A stretch of DNA of 26,835 nt from Oscillibacter sp. (GTDB lineage Bacteria > Bacillota > Clostridia > Oscillospirales > Oscillospiraceae), in assembly GCA_020025475.1 (NCBI GenBank), contig JAHHSA010000021.1, forward strand, positions 1-26,835, given 5' to 3'. Below are positions 6,784-14,952 of the stretch, piece by piece (within the stretch, counting starts at the first letter, position 1; each line of letters begins with the position of its first letter). The notes under the pieces are model-generated. The model saw only the letters and a list, made by a program, of their open reading frames with translations, was not told where the DNA came from and ran no database searches. Both the position numbers and the translations under genes were made by a program.

Positions 6784-7404
6784 TCAGCCCTTCATGGCTG
6801 CAATCTGCTCATCGCTCATGGTATGGATCTCCCCAACACCCATGGCCAGGGCGCAGATCTTAGCGGCATCCTCCACATAGACGGCGCGGAGGTGGGCCTG
6901 GGCCAAATCCTTCCCCACAGTCAGAACACCGTGGTTGGCCAGCAGGCAGCCTGTGCGCTCCTTCAGCACCTTGACTGCCTCTTCCCCCACCGCTGCAGTG
7001 CCGGGCATGGCAAACCTGGCCAGCGGCACATCGCCCCCCAGAAACGGCACCATTTCAATGAGAATCGTGGGAATATTCTTGTGGGTCACAGCAAAAGCAG
7101 TGGCATAAGGAGAGTGCGTATGGATCAACGCCCCCACCTCAGGCTTTGCCGCATAGACCGCCCCGTGCATCCGCCACTCAGAGGAGGGCCGATAGCTCCC
7201 CTCAAGGACCTGACCGTCCAACTTCATCACCACCATGTCCTCCGGCGCAATCAGCTCATAGGCAACAGACGTGGGGGTAATCACCATCACGCCCCTCTCC
7301 TGATCGTACATGCTGAGATTGCCGCTGGTCCCGGCAAACAGTTTCTCTGCGTAAGACTGCTTGGCCCAGCTGCAGACGGCTTCTTTCATCTCTTGAATTG
7401 TCAT
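6784..7404 (-). CDS. class II aldolase, L-fuculose-1-phosphate aldolase-like
   Basis: This zinc-dependent aldolase family splits ketose-1-phosphates into dihydroxyacetone phosphate and an aldehyde. The 206-residue protein carries GTSGNLS (phosphate binding), Glu76 in SSEWRMH (catalytic), and His95, His97 (HTHSPYAT) and His158 (ANHGVL) as zinc ligands. All are offset by three from E. coli FucA. Known substrates in the family include fuculose-1-P, 5-deoxyribulose-1-P and methylthioribulose-1-P. Because the gene is divergent from a purine nucleoside phosphorylase and an MTA/SAH-type deaminase, and near an alcohol dehydrogenase, a role in 5'-deoxynucleoside salvage is the more attractive guess. 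No fucose genes are nearby. The start ATG follows AAGGATGACGAGAA and overlaps the stop of an upstream leader frame (ATGA). Confidence 0.85.
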   Translation of the reverse strand: MTIQEMKEAVCSWAKQSYAEKLFAGTSGNLSMYDQERGVMVITPTSVAYELIAPEDMVVMKLDGQVLEGSYRPSSEWRMHGAVYAAKPEVGALIHTHSPYATAFAVTHKNIPTILIEMVPFLGGDVPLARFAMPGTAAVGEEAVKVLKERTGCLLANHGVLTVGKDLAQAHLRAVYVEDAAKICALAMGVGEIHTMSDEQIAAMKG

Positions 7405-7667
7405 TTCTCGTCATCCTTTCCCAGTTTCCGGATTGTACGCGCATCGCCGGTTTGCTCTGCATGGTTCTCCAACTGCTCAGAGCTTTGAACAGATCCAGCC
7501 TGTCTCCCAGCACCATGGTCCCTCTTTACGCGCCCTCGTCCATCCACCGGGAGATCACTTTCGTCAGCAGGCCCGGAATTTACCTGTGCTCGCTGCATCA
7601 AAAGTGTTGTTTTCTGTTGTTTTTGTTTCTGTGCTGTCTCCTTCCCTCTGCCAGCGCTTCCACCCTA

Positions 7668-7696
7668 AAAGTAGCACAATTTTCAAAAGTTGTCCA
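7668..7696 (-). promoter_or_regulatory. candidate promoter for the aldolase gene, with long leader
   Basis: TGGACA (7696-7691) and TACTTT (7673-7668) are 17 nt apart on the minus strand. Transcription would start near 7661, leaving a leader of about 255 nt before the aldolase ATG. That leader (7405-7661) has overlapping short frames, one of 66 codons ending at 7401 in an ATGA overlap with the aldolase start. None looks convincingly coding, and I recognise no riboswitch. Confidence 0.45.
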
Positions 7697-7800
7697 GCTT
7701 CCGTTGTGGGAATACGGTCTCTGTTCCCTGCACAGTCAGGTGGAGTTTTACACCCTTTTTTGTCTGATTTTATTGTTTATTATTGGTCTTTTATGTCCGA

Positions 7801-7840
7801 TTGACACAAAACGTGAACTGTGTTAGGATTAAAAACACAG
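7801..7840 (+). promoter_or_regulatory. promoter with overlapping inverted repeat for the nucleoside phosphorylase-deaminase operon
   Basis: TTGACA (7801-7806) and TAGGAT (7824-7829) have 17-nt spacing. A perfect 7-bp inverted repeat, CTGTGTT (7818-7824) and AACACAG (7834-7840), surrounds the -10 and is a candidate repressor operator. Start of transcription would be near 7836. Confidence 0.65.
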
Positions 7841-7901
7841 CGGAGCAAAAGGGGGTCCCTCTTCTATGACTTCCGCATTCCATTTTCGGAGGATGATCAC
7901 C

Positions 7902-8723
7902 ATGGCCTATACATATGAATACTTTCAGAAGAGCGCTGACTTTCTTCGCAGCAAGGTAGACTTCACTCCTGAGATCGGCATTGTTCTGGGCTCCTGCCTG
8001 GGTCCCTTTGCCCAGAAGATTGAAAATCCCGTAGTAGTGGACTACAAGGATATTCCCAACTTCCTGATCTCCACAGTCGCCTCTCATGCCGGCAAGCTGA
8101 TTTTTGGCACTGTAGCAGGCAAGAAGGTGGTCTGCATGTCCGGCCGCTTCCACTCTTATGAGGGATACGATTTTGAGCAGCTGGTCATTCCCGTTCGGGT
8201 CATGAAGCTGCTGGGTATCCAGAAGCTGATTCTGACCAATGCCGCAGGCGCCGTGAACACCGATTACCGCCCCGGCGACGTGATGCTGGTTTCCGATCAC
8301 ATCAAGCTGACCGGCCACAGTCCCCTCCGCGGCCCCAATTTGGAGGAGTTTGGTCCCCGTTTCTTCGATGTCTCCCGCCTTTATACCCCCGAGCTGCGCA
8401 AGATCGCTCTGGAGTGCGCCGAGGGCACCGGATTGCGAGTCCACGAAGGTGTTTATATGTTCTTCACTGGTCCCCAGTTTGAGACTCCCGCTGAGATCCG
8501 CGCCGCACGGATGCTGGGCGCTGATGCCGTGGGCATGTCCACCGTCACAGAGGCCCTGACCGCCGCCCACTGCGGACTGCCCACTCTGGCCGTGTCCGTC
8601 ATGACCAATATGGCCGCCGGTGTCCTGGACCAGCCCCTCACCAATGAAGAGGTGGACGAAACCGCCAGGACCATTGAACATCGTTTCAGTCAGTACATGA
8701 CAAAGATTGTGGACGCTCTGTAA
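7902..8723 (+). CDS. purine nucleoside phosphorylase (6-oxopurine type, trimeric family)
   Basis: It should cleave inosine-like nucleosides with phosphate to a free purine base and a sugar-1-phosphate. Motifs in order are GSCLG (Ser31, phosphate), SHAGKL (His62), GRFHSYEGY (His84, Tyr86, Glu87), TGPQFETPAE (Glu194, base binding), VGMSTVTEA (Met212) and VMTNMAAG (Asn236). Asn at 236, rather than the Asp of MTA phosphorylases, predicts preference for hypoxanthine/guanine nucleosides. The residue matching the His that holds the ribose 5'-OH in PNPs appears to be Asn248 (TNEEV instead of HEEV). GGAGG 9 nt before ATG at 7902 fixes the start (273 residues); an earlier in-frame ATG at 7866 lacks such a site. 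It precedes the deaminase gene by 68 nt, in one operon. Confidence 0.93.
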   Translation: MAYTYEYFQKSADFLRSKVDFTPEIGIVLGSCLGPFAQKIENPVVVDYKDIPNFLISTVASHAGKLIFGTVAGKKVVCMSGRFHSYEGYDFEQLVIPVRVMKLLGIQKLILTNAAGAVNTDYRPGDVMLVSDHIKLTGHSPLRGPNLEEFGPRFFDVSRLYTPELRKIALECAEGTGLRVHEGVYMFFTGPQFETPAEIRAARMLGADAVGMSTVTEALTAAHCGLPTLAVSVMTNMAAGVLDQPLTNEEVDETARTIEHRFSQYMTKIVDAL

Positions 8724-8791
8724 CACAGAAACCGCACAATTCCATATCCACATAGGCTATGAAAGATGCATGATGAAAAGAGAGGTTTGCT

Positions 8792-10090
8792 TTGAAATTA
8801 CTTCTAAAAAACTGCGACATTCTGGCTACGGAAAACGGCGTTTTCCGCTGCCTGAAAAATGCTTACCTGGGAATTGACAACAACACCATCGACTACATGG
8901 ATACCATTCGCCCCGACGCCTCCTATGAGCAGGAGAAAGATCTGTCCGGCCGCCTTTTGATGCCCGGTCTGGTGAACTGCCACGGCCATAGCCCCATGAC
9001 TCTGCTGCGGGGCATTGGCAGCGACCTGCCCCTGCAGGAATGGCTCTTCGGGAAGATGATGCCCATTGAGGACAAGCTGACTGCAGAGGACATCCGAATC
9101 GGCAACCAGCTGGCCCTGCTGGATATGATCGCCACTGGCACAACCAGCTACTCTGATATGTATTTCGAGCCGGAAACCGCCGTGGAAAACGCCGTTGCCG
9201 CCGGAATCAAGGCCAACATCTCCCGCCCCGTCCAGTGCTTCAATCCCGGCGAAACCTACGCCGACAGCTTCCGGGCCAAGCAGTCCATCGAGCTGTTCAA
9301 AAACCACAACGGCGCTGGAGATGGCCGGGTGCTCATTGATTTCTCCATCCACGCCGAATACACCTGCCAGCCCCACATTGTAGAGGCCTACAGCGCAGAC
9401 TGCAAGGCTCTGGGCGGTCGAATGCACATTCATATGTCCGAGACGAAAAAGGAACATGAAGATTGCATCGCCAAGTATGGCAAAACCCCTGCCCAGTGGT
9501 TCAACGATCTGGGCACCTTTGACAGCCCCACCTTTGCCGCCCACTGCGTCTGGGTCAGCGAGGAAGACATGGCATTAATGCGTGACAAGGGTGTCAGCGT
9601 GGTCCACAACCCCACCAGCAACCTGAAGCTGGGCAGTGGTTTTGCGCCCATTCAGCACATGATGGACATGGGCATTCGTGTGGCTCTGGGGACCGACGGC
9701 TGTGCCAGCAACAACAACCTCAATATGTTTGAAGAATTGCACCTGGCCTCTATCATCCACAATGGCTACGCCAACAATCCCACCATCATGAAAGCCGAGG
9801 ACTGCCTGCGCATGGCCACTATCAACGGTGCCAAGCTCCAGGGCCGTGACAATACCGGTTCTCTGGAAGTGGGCAAGCGGGCTGATATCATTGCCATTGA
9901 CCTGAACCGTCCCCATCTGTTCCCCAATCTGGACCCCCTTGCCCTGGTGTGCTACTCGGCTCAGGGCAGCGATGTGGTCATGACTATGGTGGACGGCAAA
10001 ATTCTCTATGAGAATGGTGAATTCCTGACCTTGGATAAGGACAAGATTCTGCATGACGCCGCCCAGGTGGTCAACCGTCTCTACGCATAA
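8792..10090 (+). CDS. mtaD: amidohydrolase, 5-methylthioadenosine/S-adenosylhomocysteine deaminase family
   Basis: A cytoplasmic metal-dependent deaminase that turns the adenine of MTA, SAH, 5'-deoxyadenosine or adenosine into hypoxanthine. The 432-residue TIM-barrel protein shows NCHGH (His64, His66), HIHMSE (His214, Glu217), AAHCVW (His251) and GTDGCASNNN (Asp302), the full metal and catalytic set of the family. The PGLVNCHGH and SLEVGKRADI signatures of cyclic amidohydrolases are also present. The start is TTG, placed 6 nt after GAGAGG; the two ATGs just upstream are in another frame. The neighbouring 6-oxopurine phosphorylase would act on the inosine-type product, which supports a nucleoside substrate rather than a triazine or guanine. 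Confidence 0.9.
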   Translation: MKLLLKNCDILATENGVFRCLKNAYLGIDNNTIDYMDTIRPDASYEQEKDLSGRLLMPGLVNCHGHSPMTLLRGIGSDLPLQEWLFGKMMPIEDKLTAEDIRIGNQLALLDMIATGTTSYSDMYFEPETAVENAVAAGIKANISRPVQCFNPGETYADSFRAKQSIELFKNHNGAGDGRVLIDFSIHAEYTCQPHIVEAYSADCKALGGRMHIHMSETKKEHEDCIAKYGKTPAQWFNDLGTFDSPTFAAHCVWVSEEDMALMRDKGVSVVHNPTSNLKLGSGFAPIQHMMDMGIRVALGTDGCASNNNLNMFEELHLASIIHNGYANNPTIMKAEDCLRMATINGAKLQGRDNTGSLEVGKRADIIAIDLNRPHLFPNLDPLALVCYSAQGSDVVMTMVDGKILYENGEFLTLDKDKILHDAAQVVNRLYA

Positions 10091-10113
10091 GTCTGCACCA
10101 CGCACGAAACGTA

Positions 10114-10150
10114 AAGCGCGGGCCGCCACCGCGGCCCGCGCTTGTTGTTT
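10114..10150 (+). terminator. terminator of the phosphorylase-deaminase operon
   Basis: A 13-bp perfect GC-rich stem (114-126 with 131-143 of the 10,000 block) with a CACC loop, followed by TTGTTGTTT. It lies between two convergent genes and may also serve the DeoR gene on the other strand. Confidence 0.85.
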
Positions 10151-10177
10151 CACAACATGAAAATCTGGGAAAACAAC

Positions 10178-10954
10178 TCATACCGTTTTTTCTCCGGTGC
10201 TGTCCAGCACCCGAACAGCTTTTTCCCGGAACATCTGGTTCCATTCCTCGTCCAGCGGCTGATCGGTGATCACACAATTCACAGCGGATACATCGCAAAT
10301 GGTAATAAACCCGGATTTGCCGAACTTTGAGTGATCTGCCAGCAGGTAGACGCTGTCTGCGTTCTCAATTACCTTTTGCCGCACATCCGCAATTACCTCG
10401 TCGGAGTCGCTGAGTCCCCGCAGCAAATCCAGGGACCTGCAAGACAGGAATGCCTTATCCACACAGTGCTGCTCCAGATAGCGGACCGTCTCACTGCCGA
10501 AGTATCCCTCCTGATCCCGATGATAGACCCCACCAGTGGAGATCAGGCGGATGTTCTGGCTCTCGGAGAGGCGATCTACAACACGACGGGAGTTGGTCAC
10601 CACCGTCAGGGGCCTTTGGGCAATCTCACCGCACAGCTCCAGAGCTGTGGTGGAATGGTCGATGAAAATACAGTCGTTGGGGTAAATGAATTCCGCCGCC
10701 TGGCGGCAAATCTTCCGTTTGGCATCAACCAGAAGCTCGCAGCGGACCGTATTGGGCTCGAAATACGTCTTACGGTCCTTCAACATGGCTCCGCCATAAG
10801 AGCGCAGCAAGAACCCCTCTTTCTCCAGCACCTCAAAGTCCCGGCGGATGGTCTGACCGCTGACCTTGAATTTTCTGGCCATATTCTCTACCGAGGCACT
10901 TTTATATTCCAGAAGATACCGTTTCAGCTCTTCCCGGCGCTGGGCAGTCATCAT
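10178..10954 (-). CDS. DeoR-family transcriptional regulator
   Basis: A 258-residue repressor of sugar or nucleoside catabolism. The N-terminal winged helix-turn-helix (RREELKRYLLEY, VENMARKFKVSGQTIRRD, LEKEGFLLRSYGGAML) carries the DeoR signature. The C-terminal effector domain (about 75-250) has DHSTTALEL, VVTNSRRVVDRL, LISTGGVYHRD and ADHSKFG, as in regulators that sense phosphorylated sugars. It is divergent from the iron-dependent alcohol dehydrogenase gene and convergent with the deaminase operon, so it likely controls one or both. A sugar-1-phosphate or ketose-phosphate from nucleoside breakdown is a plausible inducer. AGGTGA precedes the ATG at 10954; the second ATG (10951) is equally possible. 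Confidence 0.92.
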   Translation of the reverse strand: MMTAQRREELKRYLLEYKSASVENMARKFKVSGQTIRRDFEVLEKEGFLLRSYGGAMLKDRKTYFEPNTVRCELLVDAKRKICRQAAEFIYPNDCIFIDHSTTALELCGEIAQRPLTVVTNSRRVVDRLSESQNIRLISTGGVYHRDQEGYFGSETVRYLEQHCVDKAFLSCRSLDLLRGLSDSDEVIADVRQKVIENADSVYLLADHSKFGKSGFITICDVSAVNCVITDQPLDEEWNQMFREKAVRVLDSTGEKTV

Positions 10955-11048
10955 GGTCTCACCTGTTTTGCAGTCCCCGAATGGGGTCTGCCCTTTCCCG
11001 TTTTTTAAATTTCATTTATTATCCCACAGAATCTTATAGTAGTCAATG

Positions 11049-11065
11049 AAAGTGGAAATCACTTT
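11049..11065. promoter_or_regulatory. candidate operator between deoR-like and alcohol dehydrogenase genes
   Basis: A perfect 6-bp inverted repeat AAAGTG-GAAAT-CACTTT in the 206-bp divergent region. Its place between the regulator and the dehydrogenase suits a DeoR-type operator. I do not see a strong promoter nearby on either strand. Confidence 0.35.
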
Positions 11066-11160
11066 TTACATAGTTTTTAATTGTTGTTGATTTTATGAAA
11101 TTTTAGCAGGAGTTCTTCTGTGATTCGGGAGCCCCTGCAGCTCAGAGAGGAGTATACACC

Positions 11161-12324
11161 ATGAAGAATTTTAAATTTCACGTTCCGACCACCATCTATT
11201 TTGGCAAGGGCCAGATTGAAAAACTGGGCCAGGAAGTGGCGCAGCATGCGCATAACATCCTGGTTGTCTACGGCGGTGGCTCCATCAAACGCAACGGCGT
11301 TTATGATGCCGCCATGGCACAGCTGGCTGCCAACGGCATCACCGCGCAGGAGCTGGGCGGCGTGGATCCAAATCCCCGCATTGCCACTGTCCGCAAAGGC
11401 GTTGCCCTCTGCCGGGAGCACGGTCTGGATGGTGTTCTGGCTCTTGGCGGCGGCAGCACGATCGACTGTGCCAAGGCCATTGCCGCGGGTACTCTGTACG
11501 ACGGCGATCCCTGGGACTTCGTCACCGGAATCGCCAGCCCCCGGAAGGCCTTGCCCATCTTCACCGTACTGACCATTGCCGCCACCGGTTCTGAAATGGA
11601 TAGCGTTGCCGTTCTCTCCGACCCCGATCACAACGAAAAGCGCTCCTTTTCCGCCAGCTGTGTCCTGCCCGTTTGCTCCATTATGGACCCCACCTATACC
11701 TTCACCCTGCCCGCCCGCCAAACCGCAGCCGGCTGTGCCGACATCATGTCCCACACCTTTGAAAATTATTTCAGCCGTGTGGAAGATGCCTACTTCGCCG
11801 ACCGTGTGGCCGAGTCCCTGCTCCAGACCTGTATTCAGTGCGGCCCCCAGGCCATCGCCCACCCGGACGACTACGCCGCCCGCGCCAATCTGATGTGGTG
11901 CTCCTCCTGGGCCATCAATGGCTTCCTGGACGCCGGAAAGCCGGTTGCCTGGAGCGTTCACAAGATTGAACACGAGCTCTCTGCCTTCTATGACATCACC
12001 CACGGTGTCGGTCTGGCTATTCTGACACCCAACTGGATGCGCTATATTCTCAACGAAAAAACAGAGTCCCGCTTCGCTCAGTACGGCGTGCGCGTCTGGG
12101 GTCTGGATTCCTCTCTGCCGCTGCGGCAGCTGGCAGAGTCCGCCATTGACAAGACCCGGGAGTTCTTCACCTCCATGGGCCTGCCTGCCACTCTCTCCGA
12201 GGTGAACATTGACGAAACCAACCTGCGCCGCATGGCCCAGAAGGCCCACCAGCCCTCCTTTGACAAAACCTTTGTGCCTCTGTCAGAGGATGACATTTAC
12301 AACATTTTGAGAATGTCTCTGTAA
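11161..12324 (+). CDS. iron-containing alcohol dehydrogenase (butanol dehydrogenase-like)
   Basis: A 387-residue NAD(P)-dependent group III alcohol dehydrogenase that interconverts aldehydes and alcohols. The N-terminal dinucleotide-binding domain has GGGS (around 39 and 97-100) with LGGGSTIDCAK. The C-terminal helical domain carries the metal ligands Asp194 and His198 (ADIMSHTFE), His267 (VHKIEHELS) and His281 (DITHGVGLA). AGGAG is 8 nt before ATG. It is divergent from the DeoR-type gene and ends with its own terminator. In the proposed pathway it would reduce acetaldehyde or methylthioacetaldehyde released by the aldolase, but a general fermentative role is also possible. Confidence 0.93.
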   Translation: MKNFKFHVPTTIYFGKGQIEKLGQEVAQHAHNILVVYGGGSIKRNGVYDAAMAQLAANGITAQELGGVDPNPRIATVRKGVALCREHGLDGVLALGGGSTIDCAKAIAAGTLYDGDPWDFVTGIASPRKALPIFTVLTIAATGSEMDSVAVLSDPDHNEKRSFSASCVLPVCSIMDPTYTFTLPARQTAAGCADIMSHTFENYFSRVEDAYFADRVAESLLQTCIQCGPQAIAHPDDYAARANLMWCSSWAINGFLDAGKPVAWSVHKIEHELSAFYDITHGVGLAILTPNWMRYILNEKTESRFAQYGVRVWGLDSSLPLRQLAESAIDKTREFFTSMGLPATLSEVNIDETNLRRMAQKAHQPSFDKTFVPLSEDDIYNILRMSL

Positions 12325-12332
12325 GTTTACAG

Positions 12333-12367
12333 AGCAGCCCCGGTCCCCTGGATCGGGGCTGCTTTTT
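12333..12367 (+). terminator. alcohol dehydrogenase terminator
   Basis: AGCAGCCCCG (12333-12342) pairs with CGGGGCTGCT (12354-12363), followed by a T run. It starts 8 nt after the stop codon. Confidence 0.9.
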
Positions 12368-12426
12368 CTCCGGAGATTCTTCTGGCAGACTTCTCCCGGC
12401 ACCGCAGAAGCACCAATTCTTTTCTG

Positions 12427-12464
12427 AAAAAATGGAGCGAATCAATTCCGATCCGCTCCATTTT
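12427..12464 (-). terminator. mutS2 terminator
   Basis: On the minus strand an 11-bp arm (AAAATGGAGCG, 12464-12454) pairs with CGCTCCATTTT, ending in six T at 12432-12427. It lies 12 bases after the mutS2 stop and ends the long repair cluster. It is separate from the alcohol dehydrogenase terminator. Confidence 0.85.
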
Positions 12465-12476
12465 GATTGTTCTGCT

Positions 12477-14870
12477 TTATTTTAATGTCACCACAGTGAC
12501 GCCGTTTTCGCCCTCACCGTAGACACCCAGGCGAAATACCTTCACAGCTCTGCTGCGGCGCAGAACCGCATGAACCGCCTGCCGCAGGGCACCGGTTCCT
12601 TTACCATGGATGATGGTAACAGTTTGCAGATGGGCCATCACTGCGCTGGAGAGATAGTTTTCCACCACGCTTTCCGCCTCCAGGGTCTCCAGGCCGCGGA
12701 TATCCAGCTCCGTGGGGGCAGACGCGCGCAGCTGCCGGTCTGCGTTCTGGCGAATGGTGACAGACGGCGTCTTTTTCCGGGCTGCCCGCTCGTCATCCTC
12801 AATGAGCCGAACCTCGCTTGCCTGTGCCTTCATTTTCAAAATGCCAGCCTTCAGCTGCAAAGTGCCGTCTTTGCCCACGTTGGTAACCTCTGCCGGCTGC
12901 TTGACACCGGGGAACTCCACCAGATCGCCCACCCGAATGGGACGGCTGGGCTTTGGAATGGGCTCCTGTCGAGCATCCCGATGGGAGACTGCGTCCTCCG
13001 CCTCGTTCAGGCGGCGGCGCAGCTCGGCCCGGGCCTCGTTGGCATTCATGGTTCGCTCAGCCTTGGCCTGCTGTTTGCGCATCTCCGCCAGCTCTGCAAA
13101 GACCTGATCAGCAGCAGCCCGGGCATCCCGAAGAATTCGCTTGGCCTCAGCTTCACCCCGACCGCGGGCATTCTCCTTGGCACGCTCCATCTGGGTACGA
13201 AACTCTCTCGCCTTCTGCGCATCCTCCTCCCGCTGACGGAGAAGGCGGTCACACTCCACCTGCTGCTTCTCCAAAGCCTGACGCCTGGCCTCCAACTGGG
13301 TCAGCACATCCTCAAAGCGGACGCTGTCGCCGCTCATCCGGCTCTTGGCGTCCTCGATCACCTCGTCAGGCAGGCCCAGCCGCCTGGAGATGGCAAAGGC
13401 ATTGGACTTGCCGGGAATGCCAATCAAAAGGCGGTAAGTCGGTGCCAGCGTTTCCACATCGAACTCACAGGAGGCATTCTCCACGCCTGCGGTGGTCATG
13501 GCAAAGGTTTTCAGTTCCGCATAGTGGGTAGTGGCAGCAATTTTGGAGCCCATCATCCGCACACGCTGGATGATGGCAATGGCCAGTGCCGCACCTTCCA
13601 CCGGGTCCGTACCGGCGCCCAGCTCATCGAAGAGAATCAGACTATCCCGGTCCGCCTCCTCCAGAATGCTCACAATATTCACCATATGTGCAGAAAATGT
13701 GGATAAACTTTGTTCAATGCTCTGTTCATCACCGATGTCCGCCAGCACTGCTCCAAATACGGAGATGGAACTGCGGGATGCCACGGGGATGTGGAGCCCG
13801 CACTGTGTCATCAAGGTCAGCAGGCCCAGGGTCTTGAGACTTACGGTCTTACCACCGGTGTTGGGTCCGGTAATGACCAGCGTGTCAAAGGTCTCCCCCA
13901 GCTGAATGTCGATGGGCACCGCAGTCTTGGGGTCCAACAGCGGGTGGCGGGCCTTGCGCAGATTGATGGCACCATCCCGGCGAATCTCCGGCCGGGTGGC
14001 TTCCATCTTGTAGCTGAGCTGGCCACGGGCAAAGATCAGATCCAGATGTACCATGGTATCATAGTCCCACAGAATATCCTCCCGGTGGGCAGCTGCCTCG
14101 GCGGACAATTCCGCCAGAATCCGGTCGATCTCCTTCTGCTCCTTGGCTTCCAACTCCACCAGCTCGTTGTTGGCCTGGACCACCCCCATCGGCTCAATGA
14201 ATACCGTGGCACCGGTGGAAGAGACATCGTGGATCAGACCGGGCATGGAGCTCTTGCTCTCTGCCTTCACCGGCACCACAAAGCGGCCATCCCGCTGAGT
14301 GATAATGGCTTCCTGCAAGATCTTTCCGTAGCTGGGCGAGGAGATAATTTTTTGCAGGATCTGGCGGCTCTTGGCCTGCGCCGCCCGCATATGGCGGCGG
14401 ATGTCCGACAGCTCCGTGCTGGCAGCGTCCGCGATGGTATCCTCATCCACGATACAGCGGTTAATCTTCTCCTCCAGAAAGCGGTTTCCGTGGAGGGAAA
14501 AAAACAGATGGTCAATGGCAGTTCGCTCCGCAGTTTCGGCATTGTAGTATTCCTTTGCGCGGCGGGCGGCTGTCAGCAGATCGGCAATCCGCATCAGCTC
14601 CCGGGTGTTGAGGGCACCCCCCCGATCCGCCCGGTCCAAAGACTCCGCCACAGGTTTCACACCGGAAAAAACAGGGCTGCCCCGCAGACCGATCATCTGC
14701 CGGGCAGCGTCGGTCTGGTCCAGCAGGCGCAGCACTTCCTCCGGCTCCGTCTCTGGCCGGACCCGCAGTGCCCGCTCCTTGGCGTCAGCGCTGACGGCTT
14801 GATCGGCCAGCAGACGCAGCACCCGGGGCAGCTCCAGCGTGCGCATGGATTTTTCAAATAACTCGCTCAT
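12477..14870 (-). CDS. mutS2: MutS2 endonuclease/ATPase
   Basis: A 797-residue MutS homologue without the mismatch-recognition domain. In Gram-positives MutS2 acts on branched DNA and on collided ribosomes. Visible parts are the N-terminal core/clamp region, the ABC-type ATPase with Walker A (ITGPNTGGKT, near 325) and Walker B (LILFDELGAGTDP), a coiled coil rich in E, Q, R and A (about 500-620), a KOW-like stretch (RVGDLVEFPG), and the C-terminal Smr domain with LDIRGLE and HGKGTGALR. An in-frame ATG at 14897 falls inside a terminator-like hairpin. AGGAG lies 8 nt before the ATG at 14870, so that start is used. It is the last gene of the cluster. Confidence 0.95.
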   Translation of the reverse strand: MSELFEKSMRTLELPRVLRLLADQAVSADAKERALRVRPETEPEEVLRLLDQTDAARQMIGLRGSPVFSGVKPVAESLDRADRGGALNTRELMRIADLLTAARRAKEYYNAETAERTAIDHLFFSLHGNRFLEEKINRCIVDEDTIADAASTELSDIRRHMRAAQAKSRQILQKIISSPSYGKILQEAIITQRDGRFVVPVKAESKSSMPGLIHDVSSTGATVFIEPMGVVQANNELVELEAKEQKEIDRILAELSAEAAAHREDILWDYDTMVHLDLIFARGQLSYKMEATRPEIRRDGAINLRKARHPLLDPKTAVPIDIQLGETFDTLVITGPNTGGKTVSLKTLGLLTLMTQCGLHIPVASRSSISVFGAVLADIGDEQSIEQSLSTFSAHMVNIVSILEEADRDSLILFDELGAGTDPVEGAALAIAIIQRVRMMGSKIAATTHYAELKTFAMTTAGVENASCEFDVETLAPTYRLLIGIPGKSNAFAISRRLGLPDEVIEDAKSRMSGDSVRFEDVLTQLEARRQALEKQQVECDRLLRQREEDAQKAREFRTQMERAKENARGRGEAEAKRILRDARAAADQVFAELAEMRKQQAKAERTMNANEARAELRRRLNEAEDAVSHRDARQEPIPKPSRPIRVGDLVEFPGVKQPAEVTNVGKDGTLQLKAGILKMKAQASEVRLIEDDERAARKKTPSVTIRQNADRQLRASAPTELDIRGLETLEAESVVENYLSSAVMAHLQTVTIIHGKGTGALRQAVHAVLRRSRAVKVFRLGVYGEGENGVTVVTLK

Positions 14871-14885
14871 GATCGCTTCTCCTAA

Positions 14886-14918
14886 AAAATGGAGCATCGT
14901 TTAAAAATGCCCCATTTC
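14886..14918 (-). terminator. hairpin between recO and mutS2
   Basis: AAATGGGGCAT pairs with ATGCTCCATTT (one mismatch) and is followed by T residues on the minus strand, right before the mutS2 ribosome site. It may reduce read-through from recO into mutS2. Confidence 0.5.
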
Positions 14919-14952
14919 CCATTTCAATTCGTATAATTTCTATGGTATATTC

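Noticed and set aside
7791..8753. 320-codon minus-strand frame opposite the nucleoside phosphorylase
   Set aside because: Antisense shadow; the plus-strand phosphorylase has all family motifs and a clear promoter and ribosome site.
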